Assembly: GCF_042610375.1 (NCBI RefSeq) | Contig: NZ_JBGJZL010000003.1 | Location: 124,001 to 188,000 of the forward strand | Source: CTSoil-075 sp042610375 | GTDB taxonomy: Bacteria; Bacillota; Negativicutes; DSM-13327 | Length of the DNA stretch: 64,000 bases | Direction: 5' to 3' | In this document: piece after piece, positions 41,321 through 50,279 of the stretch | How the letters are laid out: each line of letters starts with the position of its first letter | Position numbering within the stretch: position 1 is the first letter of the stretch | Program-made: the position numbers and the translations under genes | The notes under the pieces: generated by a model | The model's database searches: none | What the model saw: only the letters and a program-made list of their open reading frames with translations | Told to the model about the DNA's origin: nothing

Positions 41321-42826
41321 TTAGATGTTTCCTTGATGCTCTGTGACTTTATTTTTAGTTTCTTTACTTATATAAAGGGCTTTATCAACCAACACGAGTA
41401 GTTCATCGATGGAATCAGCATTTTCAGGATAGTTTACAATGCCAATACTAACCGTGCAACCTCGTAATCTTTTTTCGGATTTTCGGCGTATTTCTTCGGC
41501 AAAGGTTATCATATTTTCAGGAGAAACATTGCGTAAAATAATTGAAAATTCGTCTCCGCCAAATCGAAATACAGATCGACTTCCTACTACAGATATTGCA
41601 ATTTGAGTAAATTCTTTTAAGACGTCATCTCCTATTAAATGCCCCTGCGTATCATTTAATTGTTTAAAATTATCAAGATCTAATAGCATTAATCCTAGAG
41701 AGTGCAATGTGTAAGTTTGGATTTCTTTATTCAGCAGTTCTAAGATGTTGTCAAAAGCTCTGCGGTTATACGCTCCAGTCAATCCATCAATGTCGGCGGC
41801 TCCTTTTAATGTAAGATGAACTTCTTCAAGTTGATGGATGGTATCATTATATACCTGAATCATTTCATGGAATTCAGCGGTATAACGATGTAAAGGAATT
41901 TTTTTGTACTTTCCATCTTTTATTGAACTGAATGCTTTAATAACGCTGTCAAGAGGTCTTGTAGAGCGTTGTACAGCCGATGCGCCAATCATAATCACTA
42001 AAATAACTGTCAAAATTGTAATGATTAAGATTTGATAAAGCATCATGCTACGAAATTCTGTGATTGCAGAAGCTGGAGTATGTATAGAAAGAAGCCAGTT
42101 CAATTCGTGAACATTTCGATAACCAACATAATATTCATGCCCTAAAAAATTTTTCATGATAAATGCGCCCATCAAATCGTCAGAAGAATCAGCGGTTTCA
42201 TCTTTCTGTCCAATCTGATTTTTGTCAGGATGATAAACGATGGTTCCATGTCTATCGCTAATTTGTATGAAGCCGTCACGTCCAAAAGATTGATCACCAA
42301 ACAAGGATGATAGATTATTTTCATGTAACCAGACGCTTCCAACAACCACCCCTGAAACTTCATTATTTTCTATAATGGGGGTTGCGATAGCGACAACTTG
42401 ACGACCGCGGGTGCTTATAAAGACATCACTGATATAAGTTTCGCCTTGTATGGCGTGCTGAAAATATTCCCTTTGTGATAAATTCATTGAAGAATTGATC
42501 TCAGCTCCGCTACCGAGCAGAATATTTCCTTCTAAATCAAGTATGAAGATAGCGTTAATTTCAGGAATGATTGCATTTGTTTTATCAAGAATCTCTTGAT
42601 TTGCTCTAAGGCTAGGATCATTTGCAATTTTTTTTACTAAATGTTCGATATTTTTAACATAGGCAGAGAGAGAGAGACCTAAATTATCTGCAGCTTTTTC
42701 ATTAATCGTTAATAACAAAGAATCTGTTGTTGAACGAAAAAAACGGTCAAAGGCAACAAACTGAATTGTGCTACTAATAATAATCAATATACTAAGTAAA
42801 AGTGTAAATTTAAATAAAAAACGCAT
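41321..42826 (-). CDS. Membrane diguanylate cyclase with extracellular Cache domain
   Basis: 501 residues from ATG 42826 (an in-frame GTG at 42835 is possible). A membrane helix (5-25) and a second (about 265-287) enclose a double Cache-type sensor (EINAIFILDLEGNILLG, REYFQHAIQGETYISDVFIS). Then comes a GGDEF domain with LTGAYNRRAF and the active RFGGDEF (about residue 420). The RxxD inhibitory site upstream of GGDEF is not conserved (Val and Arg there). It should make cyclic di-GMP in response to a small external ligand. The start lacks a good ribosome site, but a short upstream frame has a strong one. Confidence 0.9.
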   Translation of the reverse strand: MRFLFKFTLLLSILIIISSTIQFVAFDRFFRSTTDSLLLTINEKAADNLGLSLSAYVKNIEHLVKKIANDPSLRANQEILDKTNAIIPEINAIFILDLEGNILLGSGAEINSSMNLSQREYFQHAIQGETYISDVFISTRGRQVVAIATPIIENNEVSGVVVGSVWLHENNLSSLFGDQSFGRDGFIQISDRHGTIVYHPDKNQIGQKDETADSSDDLMGAFIMKNFLGHEYYVGYRNVHELNWLLSIHTPASAITEFRSMMLYQILIITILTVILVIMIGASAVQRSTRPLDSVIKAFSSIKDGKYKKIPLHRYTAEFHEMIQVYNDTIHQLEEVHLTLKGAADIDGLTGAYNRRAFDNILELLNKEIQTYTLHSLGLMLLDLDNFKQLNDTQGHLIGDDVLKEFTQIAISVVGSRSVFRFGGDEFSIILRNVSPENMITFAEEIRRKSEKRLRGCTVSIGIVNYPENADSIDELLVLVDKALYISKETKNKVTEHQGNI

Positions 42827-42884
42827 TTGAGTCACTCAACTTTCGACAATTAGTATCACTAAAGACTATTTTCTGCTTAATCAT
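42810..42884 (-). CDS. Possible 24-residue leader peptide overlapping the cyclase start
   Basis: ATG at 42884 follows a strong AGGAGGAG site, and the frame ends in TAA at 42810, 17 bp inside the cyclase gene. The cyclase has no proper site of its own, so its translation may depend on ribosomes finishing this frame. The encoded peptide starts MIKQKIVFSDTN. It is not recognisable, and the call rests on the ribosome site only. Confidence 0.5.
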   Translation of the reverse strand: MIKQKIVFSDTNCRKLSDSNAFFI

Positions 42885-42972
42885 ATAATCTCCTCCTATT
42901 GAAGAAGAGATATTTATACTCGATAAGAAAAAGACGAATCATAAAATAAATTTCAGAGAGTGAGGGTAATAT

Positions 42973-43281
42973 ATGCCTATAAAAGATGGGTTAGAGCAAA
43001 TTGAGGGAATAATTCGTAGTCTTAAACATAGTCAGCGTGAGGAAAGGTTATCACTACATGGGACAATTCTTACAATCCTTAGTCAGATTGATAAAGTTGA
43101 GCAAGAAAACCCTGTTCCTAATTACAAAATCTATAAAAATGATTTGTTAACAAGTGTTGAATTTTTATGTGAGTTAGATGGTGGTGATCCACAAGAAGGC
43201 GAACATATTGGACGGTCATTATTAGCGGTACGTAAGATGGCATCCTATAGTTGCTTTAACGTCAATCATCATTATATTTGA
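42973..43281 (+). CDS. Small hypothetical protein
   Basis: 102 residues: a charged helical first half (GLEQIEGIIRSLKHSQREER) and a C-terminal half with LCELDGGDPQEGEHIGRSLLAVRKM, ending in an Asn/His-rich tail. The ATG is preceded by GAGAGTGAGG. It is divergent from the cyclase gene (88 bp from the leader frame) and 20 bp before the promoter of the symporter leader. I do not recognise the family. Confidence 0.55.
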   Translation: MPIKDGLEQIEGIIRSLKHSQREERLSLHGTILTILSQIDKVEQENPVPNYKIYKNDLLTSVEFLCELDGGDPQEGEHIGRSLLAVRKMASYSCFNVNHHYI

Positions 43282-43301
43282 TCTAAAAGTATCCTTAAAG
43301 T

Positions 43302-43331
43302 TTGACATATTCCCGCCATCTCTGGTACTAT
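43302..43331 (+). promoter_or_regulatory. Promoter of the symporter-hutP operon
   Basis: TTGACA (43302-43307), 18-bp spacer, TACTAT (43326-43331). Transcription should start near 43338, just before the first UAG triplet of the leader. Confidence 0.8.
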
Positions 43332-43338
43332 TGATGTG

Positions 43339-43424
43339 TAGCATTGTAGTAGAATCCTAGGTCTTATGGTAGGATGGCAATTTGAGTAAAGTGAGCACTC
43401 CTAGATTCGGGGGTGCTTTTATTA
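43339..43424 (+). promoter_or_regulatory. UAG-rich leader with terminator, candidate HutP-responsive antiterminator
   Basis: UAG triplets start at 43339, 43347, 43350, 43358, 43370 and 43402. A terminator follows: AGCACTCC (43394-43401) pairs with GGGGTGCT (43410-43417), then TTTATTAATTTT. HutP of Bacillus binds clustered NAG triplets in the presence of histidine and prevents termination. The second gene of this operon encodes a HutP-like protein, so autoregulated antitermination is proposed. Confidence 0.65.
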
Positions 43425-43464
43425 ATTTTGCCATGGAGAAAGTGTAGAAAGGTAGGAAGGAAAA

Positions 43465-44892
43465 ATGAGTATTCAATTTTGGATTATTATTTTGTACATT
43501 TGTGTTTTATTTGGAATTAGTATTTATGTAAAACGTCGTACGGAAAGCAGTAGCGGTTTTTTATTTGCAGGACGTAAGTTGAGCACTACCTTAGTAGCAG
43601 CTAATATTGCAGGTACGGCCATTGGAGCAGCGGCTACGATTGGAGTTGCCGAAAATGCTTTTCAATCGGGTATTGCGGCAGGATGGTATAATGTGGCCTG
43701 GGCTGCTGGAGCCGTTTTAATGGCAATGGTAGCAGCTGGTAAATATCGTGAAATGAATTGCACGACGATACCAGAATTATTTGAACGTTACTACGACCGC
43801 AAAGGGCGGGCCATTGCTGTAATCGGTATGATCACCATTCAATTGGTTATTACATCTCTTCAGTATCTGGCAGGTGGAGCCATATTATCATCCTTGTTGC
43901 CAGAGATCTTCTCTTTTCAAGGGGGAATGGTGACAAGTGCGATTGTGTTTATTGGTACTACGATTCTTGGAGGCTTATGGTCTTCAGGTTTGTCAAATAT
44001 TTTGAGTGTCAGTTTAATTTATATTGGAGTTTTGATTAGTACAGTTACCATTGTCAATGATCAAGGTGGTATCAGTGCTATCGCAGCTTCTTTGCCGCCT
44101 ACAGTCGATTGGTTTGGACCTGTTGGTGGACTGGGGCTCGCTACGATTATCGGTTGGATTGTTGTGATGATGACTCAGGCTATTACGGCCCAAGGGCCAG
44201 TACAGGTTGCTTGTGCCGCCATTGATGCTAAAACAGCACGTAAAGGTTTCCTATGGGGTGCGCTCTTAATGCTGCCGATTGGTTTTTTGTGTGCCATTAT
44301 GGGGGTTGCTGCCCGGGCTGCACATCCGACAATGAAGGCGACCATGGCTCTTCCTCAAATGATTATGGGACTCGATCCGGTTATATCGGGATTAACGTTA
44401 GCTGCACTTTGGGCAGCAGATGTTTCGACGGCTTGTCATATTTTGCTGGGGGCAGGAACTTTATTTTCCCAGGATATCTATAAAAGGTTTATTAATCCAA
44501 CGATGAGTGATAAACGATATACTCTTGTCAATCGTTATGCCGTTCTAGGTCTAGGGATTGGGACTTTATGGCTTGCTTTTAATGCTGCAGGGATTGTTAA
44601 GACGATGCTAATTGGTCTAAGTCTAACGACTGCTTTTACCTTAGTATTTTTATTTACTATGTTTGCACCTACTCTTTGTCGACGTAATTCAGCTTTTTAT
44701 ACCACACTTGCTGGTATGGTGGCCTTGTTGGTATGGCAGGTATTCCCTGGGGTTCAGATTTTTGCTCATCCAATTTATATGGAATGGATTGTATGTTTAA
44801 TCACCTTCTTTGTTGTTGCCATTGTTGATAAAGAAAAGATTACAGTTGTTGATAAACAGGAGGCTATGCAAAGTGGAGTTTACGAGTGTTGA
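43465..44892 (+). CDS. Sodium/solute symporter (SSS family)
   Basis: 475 residues with about 13 membrane segments. The SSS core is visible in RRTESSSGFLFAGRKLS, NIAGTAIGAAATIGVAENAF and the YNVAWAAGAVLMAM segment near the Na+ sites. The family takes up proline, pantothenate, sugars or other solutes with sodium. The partner HutP-like regulator suggests histidine or a related compound as substrate or signal, which is inferred. AGGAAGGAAAA precedes the ATG; the hutP-like gene overlaps its end. Confidence 0.9.
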   Translation: MSIQFWIIILYICVLFGISIYVKRRTESSSGFLFAGRKLSTTLVAANIAGTAIGAAATIGVAENAFQSGIAAGWYNVAWAAGAVLMAMVAAGKYREMNCTTIPELFERYYDRKGRAIAVIGMITIQLVITSLQYLAGGAILSSLLPEIFSFQGGMVTSAIVFIGTTILGGLWSSGLSNILSVSLIYIGVLISTVTIVNDQGGISAIAASLPPTVDWFGPVGGLGLATIIGWIVVMMTQAITAQGPVQVACAAIDAKTARKGFLWGALLMLPIGFLCAIMGVAARAAHPTMKATMALPQMIMGLDPVISGLTLAALWAADVSTACHILLGAGTLFSQDIYKRFINPTMSDKRYTLVNRYAVLGLGIGTLWLAFNAAGIVKTMLIGLSLTTAFTLVFLFTMFAPTLCRRNSAFYTTLAGMVALLVWQVFPGVQIFAHPIYMEWIVCLITFFVVAIVDKEKITVVDKQEAMQSGVYEC

Positions 44893-45292
44893 TGTAGGCA
44901 GGGCTGCCTTGTCTATGGCGATTAGTGAGGATCGACAGGAAGAGCAGGATATTCGTAAAAAATTAAGTGCTCGCGGTATTTACGCTACGGCAGTCGACTT
45001 TGGTGGTGAATATATCATTTCTGTGAAAAAAATTATTGAAAGAGCTGTTGTGGCTGCTCAGCGTCAAGGATTAGTCAGCGCTAATCATATTGGCGAAGGA
45101 GCGGTGGCAGGTGCTACTCATGCGGCATTAGAGCAAATTACACCGAAAGCCGTTGGGCTTAATGTTGGTGGAAAAATCGGGCTGGCGCGTTATGGTGAAC
45201 ATCTTTGTGTTGCCATTTATTTTGGGGTGGGTGTACTCAATCTCAATGAAGTTGCCATTGGTTTGGCCCATCGATCATTGCCGGCAGAATAA
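44873..45292 (+). CDS. hutP: HutP-family RNA-binding antiterminator
   Basis: 139 residues, the size of HutP. DVGRAALSMAIS at the start, DFGGEYI, GLVSANHIGEGAVAGATHAA and the last strand HLCVAIYFGVGVLNLNEVAIG correspond to the family's order. GTG 44873 is chosen because AGGAGG (44858-44863) stands 9 bases upstream; the longer frame would begin deep inside the symporter gene. In Bacillus, HutP binds its mRNA when loaded with histidine and Mg2+. One of the metal-binding histidines may be missing here, so ligand specificity is uncertain. It overlaps the symporter stop by 20 bp. Confidence 0.78.
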   Translation: MEFTSVDVGRAALSMAISEDRQEEQDIRKKLSARGIYATAVDFGGEYIISVKKIIERAVVAAQRQGLVSANHIGEGAVAGATHAALEQITPKAVGLNVGGKIGLARYGEHLCVAIYFGVGVLNLNEVAIGLAHRSLPAE

Positions 45293-45304
45293 TCGATCAT
45301 GAAC

Positions 45305-45350
45305 GATGGTCTGCAGTCTCTTGCAATAAGAGATTTCAGGCCATCTTTTT
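45305..45350 (+). terminator. Terminator after hutP-like gene
   Basis: GATGGTCTG pairs with CAGGCCATC (one G-T pair), an inner TCTCTT/AAGAGA helix lies in the loop, and TTTTT follows. Confidence 0.9.
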
Positions 45351-45377
45351 ACGTAATCAGAAAATATAACACTTTAT
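45351..45377 (+). repeat. Dispersed repeat A, copy 2
   Basis: ACGTAATCAGAAAATATAAC followed by ACTTTAT; 23 of 27 bases match the copy at 16363. As there, it starts right at a terminator hairpin. Confidence 0.7.
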
Positions 45378-45595
45378 CTTCTTATCATTCATCGTGCAAA
45401 GAATGATACACTCTGTAAGGACAACTTGTTTATTGGATAAATGAAATAACGCAAATAAGTGAGTTTAACAGAGAAATCTTAAGAAATATAATTTAAAGTC
45501 GTATAAATGTACTAATTTAATGCTTTTAAATTTTAGTGTACTAAAGTATAATAGTATTTGCGAGTTTAAACTATATTTGAGTGGAGGATTTACAT

Positions 45596-46378
45596 ATGAA
45601 GAGAATCGTTTCATTAGTATTGTTACTTATGATGGTTGGTATGGTTCTAACAGGCTGTGGTAGCAGTGCTACAAAAGCACCTGTACAGAAAAAAATCGTG
45701 ATAGGGCTAGATGATAGTTTCCCACCAATGGGTTTTCGTGATGAAAAGAATAACATTGTTGGTTTTGACATTGATATGGCTCGGGAAGCTAGTAAAAGAT
45801 TAGGGATGGAAGTTGAGTTTAAACCGATTGATTGGGGCAGTAAAGAAGCTGAGCTTAATGGTAAACGAATTGATGCCTTATGGAACGGAATGAATATTAC
45901 GGAAAAGCGCAAAGAAAATATGCTGTTTAGCGAACCTTATATGGATGGTAAACAATTAATTTTCCTTCCTAAAGGATCCACAATTAAAAGTCTTGATGAT
46001 CTAAAAGGAAAAATCATTGGTCTTCAAAGTGCGAGTACGGCCGATGAAATCATTGAAGCAAATGCAGAGATGAAAGCTTCTTTTAAAGAAGTTAGAAAAT
46101 ATGGGGATTGTATTGCAGCATTTATGGATCTTAAAACAGGTCGTGTTGATGCAGTGATAACAGATGAAATTTTTGGCCGTTATTATATATCCAAAAATCC
46201 AGATACTTTTATCGTATTGGATAAAGTTGTTGGTGAGGTTGGTATATTAGGGATAGGTTTCCGTAAAGATGATAAAGAACTTCGTGATAAAGTGCAAAAG
46301 GCTCTTGATGAAATGAAAAAAGATGGAACATCAGGTAAAATTTCCAAACAATGGTTTGGCGCAGATATAATTAAGTAG
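45596..46378 (+). CDS. Polar amino acid ABC transporter, substrate-binding lipoprotein
   Basis: 260 residues. A lipoprotein signal peptide (residues 1-19) ends in the lipobox LTGC. The solute-binding family 3 pattern follows: IVIGLDDSFPPMGFRDEKNN, VGFDIDMAREASKRLGMEVE, and a later GLQSASTADEI. The binding fold with Arg/Asp near the ligand fits polar amino acids; the exact one is unknown. ATG 45596 has a GGAGGATTTAC site. It is first in an operon with the permease and ATPase, with a hairpin between. Confidence 0.93.
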   Translation: MKRIVSLVLLLMMVGMVLTGCGSSATKAPVQKKIVIGLDDSFPPMGFRDEKNNIVGFDIDMAREASKRLGMEVEFKPIDWGSKEAELNGKRIDALWNGMNITEKRKENMLFSEPYMDGKQLIFLPKGSTIKSLDDLKGKIIGLQSASTADEIIEANAEMKASFKEVRKYGDCIAAFMDLKTGRVDAVITDEIFGRYYISKNPDTFIVLDKVVGEVGILGIGFRKDDKELRDKVQKALDEMKKDGTSGKISKQWFGADIIK

Positions 46379-46383
46379 TAGAT

Positions 46384-46414
46384 AGAGGCTGATGGTGATT
46401 TGCCATCAGCCTCT
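46384..46414 (+). terminator. Intercistronic 12-bp hairpin between binding-protein and permease genes
   Basis: AGAGGCTGATGG pairs with CCATCAGCCTCT around a 7-base loop. No T-run follows. Hairpins here usually stabilise or partly end the binding-protein message so that it is made in excess. Confidence 0.8.
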
Positions 46415-46480
46415 CAATTTCCTAGATTAGTATGATAAAATTGACTTTATGCCCGAAGGCAAAAAAAGAGGTGAAAATCA

Positions 46481-47134
46481 ATGGAGAAAATAATCCCAAT
46501 GCTTGCTCCCATGTTAGAGGGGGCTAATGTAACTCTACAAATGTTTTTTATTACGTTGCTACTTTCATTACCATTAGGCTTGTTGCTGGCTTTGGCGCGT
46601 ATGTCAAAATATAAACCTTTAAGTTTTTTAGTTGAAACATATATATGGCTTATGCGCGGAACGCCTCTTATGCTTCAGCTCTTATTCGTATATTATGCAC
46701 TGCCCTTAATCCCTTATATTGGTATTACTTTATCAGATTCTTCAGCAGCCATTGTTGCTTTTGTTTGTAATTATGCAGCTTATTTTGCAGAAATTTTCCG
46801 TGGTGGAATTCAGTCCATTGAACGAGGACAATATGAAGCAAGTAAGGTTTTGGGTATGACCTATGTACAGACAATGCGACGAATCATCCTTCCTCAGATG
46901 ATCAAGCGAGTCTTGCCGCCGATCAGTAATGAAACGATTACATTAGTAAAAGATACATCACTCATCTATGTTTTAGCAATGAATGATTTACTCAGAACGG
47001 CACGTACTATTGTACAACGAGAATTTGATATGACACCTTTTTTCATTGCTGCTGTTTTTTATTTAGGGATGACACTGGTGCTGACATGGATGTTTAACAA
47101 ACTTGAACAACGTTATGCGGCATATGATGAGTAG
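46481..47134 (+). CDS. Polar amino acid ABC transporter, permease
   Basis: 217 residues, five membrane segments. The HisM/GlnP family loop is seen in ASKVLGMTYVQTMRRIILPQ (the EAA motif contacting the ATPase), and the start GANVTLQMFFITLLLSLPLG is typical. It forms the channel for the binding protein encoded 100 bp upstream. AAAGAGGTGAAAATC precedes the ATG. The ATPase gene starts 12 bp after its stop. Confidence 0.94.
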   Translation: MEKIIPMLAPMLEGANVTLQMFFITLLLSLPLGLLLALARMSKYKPLSFLVETYIWLMRGTPLMLQLLFVYYALPLIPYIGITLSDSSAAIVAFVCNYAAYFAEIFRGGIQSIERGQYEASKVLGMTYVQTMRRIILPQMIKRVLPPISNETITLVKDTSLIYVLAMNDLLRTARTIVQREFDMTPFFIAAVFYLGMTLVLTWMFNKLEQRYAAYDE

Positions 47135-47146
47135 GAGTGAATGTTT

Positions 47147-47905
47147 ATGAATATGATACGTTTAAAAAATATCCACAAAAGCTTTAATCACCTTGAAGTA
47201 CTAAAAGGTATTAGCCTTGAAGTAGCTCAAGGTGAAGTGGTAGCCATCATCGGTCCTTCAGGTTCAGGTAAAAGTACCTTGCTGCGCTGCTTAAATCGCC
47301 TTGAGACCATTGATCGAGGAACCATCTATATTGAAGATGAAGTCTTAGCGAGTGAAGGGGCAGATGGACGAAGTCAATATGTTCATGAAAACAAAGCGCG
47401 GGAAATTTGTTGTAAGATGGGGATGGTATTTCAACAATTTAATCTATTCCCTCATATGACAGTGATTGATAACATTATTGAAGCACCCATCATGGTCAAA
47501 GGGATTAAGAAGGACGTTATTATTCCTGAAGCGGAAGAGTTACTTCGCAAAGTTGGTTTATTTGAGAAAAGGAATAGTTATCCATCAAGATTATCTGGAG
47601 GACAGCAGCAACGGGTTGCTATTGCCCGTGCTCTAGCTATGAAGCCTGATATTATGTTATTTGATGAGCCCACGTCAGCTCTTGATCCTGAATTAACAGG
47701 AGAAGTGCTAAAAGCCATGCGTCAACTTGCTCAAGAACATATGACAATGATTGTCGTCACTCATGAGATGGCCTTTGCTCGTGAAGTAGCCCAGCGTGTT
47801 ATTTTTATGGATAATGGCGATATCGTTGAAGAGGGGCCGCCAGAACAAATTTTTACTCAGCCAACGCAGACGCGTACTCAAGCTTTTTTGAAGAGTATGT
47901 TATAA
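47147..47905 (+). CDS. Polar amino acid ABC transporter, ATPase
   Basis: 252 residues. Walker A GPSGSGKSTLL, signature LSGGQQQR, Walker B IMLFDEPTSALDPE and the switch His of VVTHEMAFA are complete. It belongs to the GlnQ/HisP type. ATG 47147 is preferred because AGGAG (47133-47137) is at the right distance; the ATG at 47141 is too close. A terminator follows directly. Confidence 0.95.
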   Translation: MNMIRLKNIHKSFNHLEVLKGISLEVAQGEVVAIIGPSGSGKSTLLRCLNRLETIDRGTIYIEDEVLASEGADGRSQYVHENKAREICCKMGMVFQQFNLFPHMTVIDNIIEAPIMVKGIKKDVIIPEAEELLRKVGLFEKRNSYPSRLSGGQQQRVAIARALAMKPDIMLFDEPTSALDPELTGEVLKAMRQLAQEHMTMIVVTHEMAFAREVAQRVIFMDNGDIVEEGPPEQIFTQPTQTRTQAFLKSML

Positions 47906-47907
47906 AG

Positions 47908-47945
47908 AATTGCCTCTTAGGATATTTCCTAAGGGGCAATTTTCC
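47908..47945 (+). terminator. Terminator of the amino acid transporter operon
   Basis: AATTGCCTCTTAGGA pairs with TCCTAAGGGGCAATT (G-T wobble inside), followed by TTTT. Confidence 0.9.
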
Positions 47946-48030
47946 ATATTCGTAAAAGGATTTTTACAATCTGTATAGAAAATGAAAGAGATTAAAGAAA
48001 ATAATGATAAAGGATTAAGGAAAGGACGTA

Positions 48031-49749
48031 ATGATGAAAATAGTGAACCGTGAGTTTATTGAAGGGTTATGGCAGATTGCCAAAGGTTATTGGAATTCAG
48101 AAGAAAAATGGCGAGCAAGACTGCTTCTTGGTGTCATTGTAAGTTTGAATTTAAGCCATGTTTACATATTAGTTTTGCTCAATGAATGGAATAATACATT
48201 TTATAATACGTTACAAAATTATGACAAAGATGGTTTTGTAAGTGCCCTTGGGACTTTTTCCATACTCGCTACTTTTTATATTATTGTAGCTGTTTATGAG
48301 CTGTATATGCAGCAATTACTTGAAATTAAATGGCGCCGTTGGCTTACGAAGGAGTATTTGCAAAATTGGTTGCATAAACGATCTTATTATCAAATGCAAC
48401 TACTAAATCATAGTGCTGATAATCCTGATCAGCGAATTAGTGAAGATTTGAAGTTATTTGTAAACTTATCCTTACGTCTTTCTCTTGGTCTTTTAAAGGC
48501 TACTGTTACTCTATGCTCTTTTGTAGTTATATTATGGAATCTTTCTGGTGCTTTGTCGCTGCCATTTGGGGATCATGAAATATCCATTCCAGGTTATATG
48601 GTTTGGGTTGCCATTTTATATTCTGCTATTGGTACGTGGTTGACTACTAAAATTGGACAACCTCTTGTTGGGCTTAATTTTACACAACAACGTTATGAAG
48701 CAGATTTTCGTTTTAGTCTTATGCGCCTACGGGAAAATAGTGAAAGTGTTGCTCTTTATGGTGGTGAACAACAAGAACAAGTTCATTTATTGACACGCTT
48801 TCATATGGTGGTTCATAATTTTAAAGAACTCATGTTAAGGCAAAAGAAGTTGACATGGTTTACATCTGGATATTCACAAATTGCCATTATTTTTCCACTT
48901 TTAGTTGCGGCACCACGTTATTTTAGCAATCAAATTCCTTTGGGTGGTTTGATTCAGACTTCATCAGCTTTTGGCCGTGTACAAGATGCATTGTCTTTTT
49001 TTGTAGATAGTTACTCTTTGTTCGCTGAATGGCAGGCTGTCATTAATCGTTTGGTCGGTTTTAGAAACAGTATGAAGGCTGCTCAGAACATTTCAAATCA
49101 AGAATCCATTAGAGTCACTTATCGTCCTGAAACATCCGTTGCTGTATTACAATTAGAAATGGCTCTGCCTAATGGTCAACAGCTACTAGACAATTTGAAT
49201 TTAACAATTAATCCGGGAGATTCATTATTAATTATGGGACCATCTGGTTGTGGAAAAAGTACTCTTATGCGGACTCTAGCTGGTATTTGGCCTTTTGGAC
49301 AAGGGAGTATCACTCTTCCAGAAGGAGAAAGTTTGTTGTTTTTACCACAAAAATCCTATTTGCCCCTTGGTACCTTACGGGAATCTGTACTATATCCCTA
49401 TAAAGCAGATTTTACAACGGATGAGAATATTCGTAGAGTGATGAAATTGTGTAAGTTAGATGACTTTGTCAATAAATTGGATGATACCGAGGATTGGTCG
49501 CATATTCTTTCTTTGGGTGAACAACAAAAAATAGCATTTGTCAGGGCAATCCTCCAAGAACCCAATTGGTTATTTCTTGATGAGGCAACTTCAGCGATTG
49601 ACGAATCTACAGAGGCTGAATTATATAAACTAGTACAAACCCATCTTAAGAAAACAGCAATGATTAGTGTTGGTCATCGACATACCTTGATTAATTATCA
49701 TAAACGGAAATTGGTCATTAATAGCATAGGGAATTGGTCTCTTAATTAA
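48031..49749 (+). CDS. YddA-like ABC transporter, fused membrane and ATPase domains
   Basis: 572 residues. The first 330 form the ABC_membrane_2 domain (six helices; LNEWNNTFYNTLQNYDKDGF is a family hallmark shared with SbmA/YddA). The C-terminal ATPase has Walker A GPSGCGKSTL, the unusual signature LSLGEQQKIAF, Walker B WLFLDEATSAID and the switch H in GHRH. LSLGEQQ in place of LSGGQ is normal for this branch (ABCD-like). The substrate is unknown; relatives handle peptides, vitamin B12 or acyl compounds. AAAGGACGT precedes the first ATG. Confidence 0.88.
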   Translation: MMKIVNREFIEGLWQIAKGYWNSEEKWRARLLLGVIVSLNLSHVYILVLLNEWNNTFYNTLQNYDKDGFVSALGTFSILATFYIIVAVYELYMQQLLEIKWRRWLTKEYLQNWLHKRSYYQMQLLNHSADNPDQRISEDLKLFVNLSLRLSLGLLKATVTLCSFVVILWNLSGALSLPFGDHEISIPGYMVWVAILYSAIGTWLTTKIGQPLVGLNFTQQRYEADFRFSLMRLRENSESVALYGGEQQEQVHLLTRFHMVVHNFKELMLRQKKLTWFTSGYSQIAIIFPLLVAAPRYFSNQIPLGGLIQTSSAFGRVQDALSFFVDSYSLFAEWQAVINRLVGFRNSMKAAQNISNQESIRVTYRPETSVAVLQLEMALPNGQQLLDNLNLTINPGDSLLIMGPSGCGKSTLMRTLAGIWPFGQGSITLPEGESLLFLPQKSYLPLGTLRESVLYPYKADFTTDENIRRVMKLCKLDDFVNKLDDTEDWSHILSLGEQQKIAFVRAILQEPNWLFLDEATSAIDESTEAELYKLVQTHLKKTAMISVGHRHTLINYHKRKLVINSIGNWSLN

Positions 49750-49751
49750 TA

Positions 49752-49779
49752 AATACCCCACTCGATTGAGTGGGGTATT
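49752..49779. terminator. Bidirectional hairpin
   Basis: AATACCCCACTC pairs with GAGTGGGGTATT around GATT, 3 bp after the YddA-like stop. It separates two convergent genes. T-rich flanks are weak. Confidence 0.8.
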
Positions 49780-49788
49780 CGCCATTGA

Positions 49789-50148
49789 CTATGGGTTTTC
49801 CCATAATTCCATGTCATTTAATTTTTGTATCATAGAAAGCGCTTCATGATCAATTGCCTTATGGTTGCAATCAACGAGATTACCAGGACCTTCACTACCA
49901 ACCGGTGACAAAAAAAGTTTGTTACTCGATGAATACCAAAGCCAATTCCACTCCAGTGGTTCTTCTTCGAAATGTAGTTGTGCAAGGATATTGGGTTGCA
50001 CAACTTCTCTACAGTTTAGTAATGATGTGGGACTGAAAAAGTCAAGAACATGGATTGTTTTTGTTTCTGTATTGGCCTTAATTAATAAGTGTAAGCGACC
50101 GCAATCGTACTCATAAGGAGTCTGGATAAAGTTTAGTTTTTTGATCAT
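49789..50148 (-). CDS. Hypothetical protein with Trp-rich middle
   Basis: 119 residues from ATG 50148, which has a GAGGAGGGG site; an upstream in-frame TTG lies inside that site. The protein is soluble-looking, with FIQTPYEYDCGRLHLL near the start, a WNWLWYSSSN segment in the middle and a C-terminal helix. No family is recognised. It is convergent to the ABC gene and divergent from the putative small RNA, which starts about 180 bp away. Confidence 0.55.
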   Translation of the reverse strand: MIKKLNFIQTPYEYDCGRLHLLIKANTETKTIHVLDFFSPTSLLNCREVVQPNILAQLHFEEEPLEWNWLWYSSSNKLFLSPVGSEGPGNLVDCNHKAIDHEALSMIQKLNDMELWENP

Positions 50149-50279
50149 GGTAGTACCCCTCCTCAATATATCCTTATTTTCAATTATATACTAGCATGAA
50201 GGGAAAAAGTTGTCAGATTATATAAAAATAATATGCAATCATTTTAGTGTTAGAAATGAAAAGAATTAAATGAAATCAA

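Larger units (their letters stand above)
45293..45595. other. Intergenic region before the amino acid binding-protein gene
   Basis: 303 bp without a gene: a terminator (45305-45350), dispersed repeat A copy 2 (45351-45377), then AT-rich sequence that must hold the promoter of the transporter operon; no clear hexamers stand out. Confidence 0.7.

Noticed and set aside
42810..42884. Frameshift joining the leader frame to the cyclase
   Set aside because: The leader peptide does not resemble an N-terminal extension of such cyclases, and the cyclase already begins with its first membrane helix.
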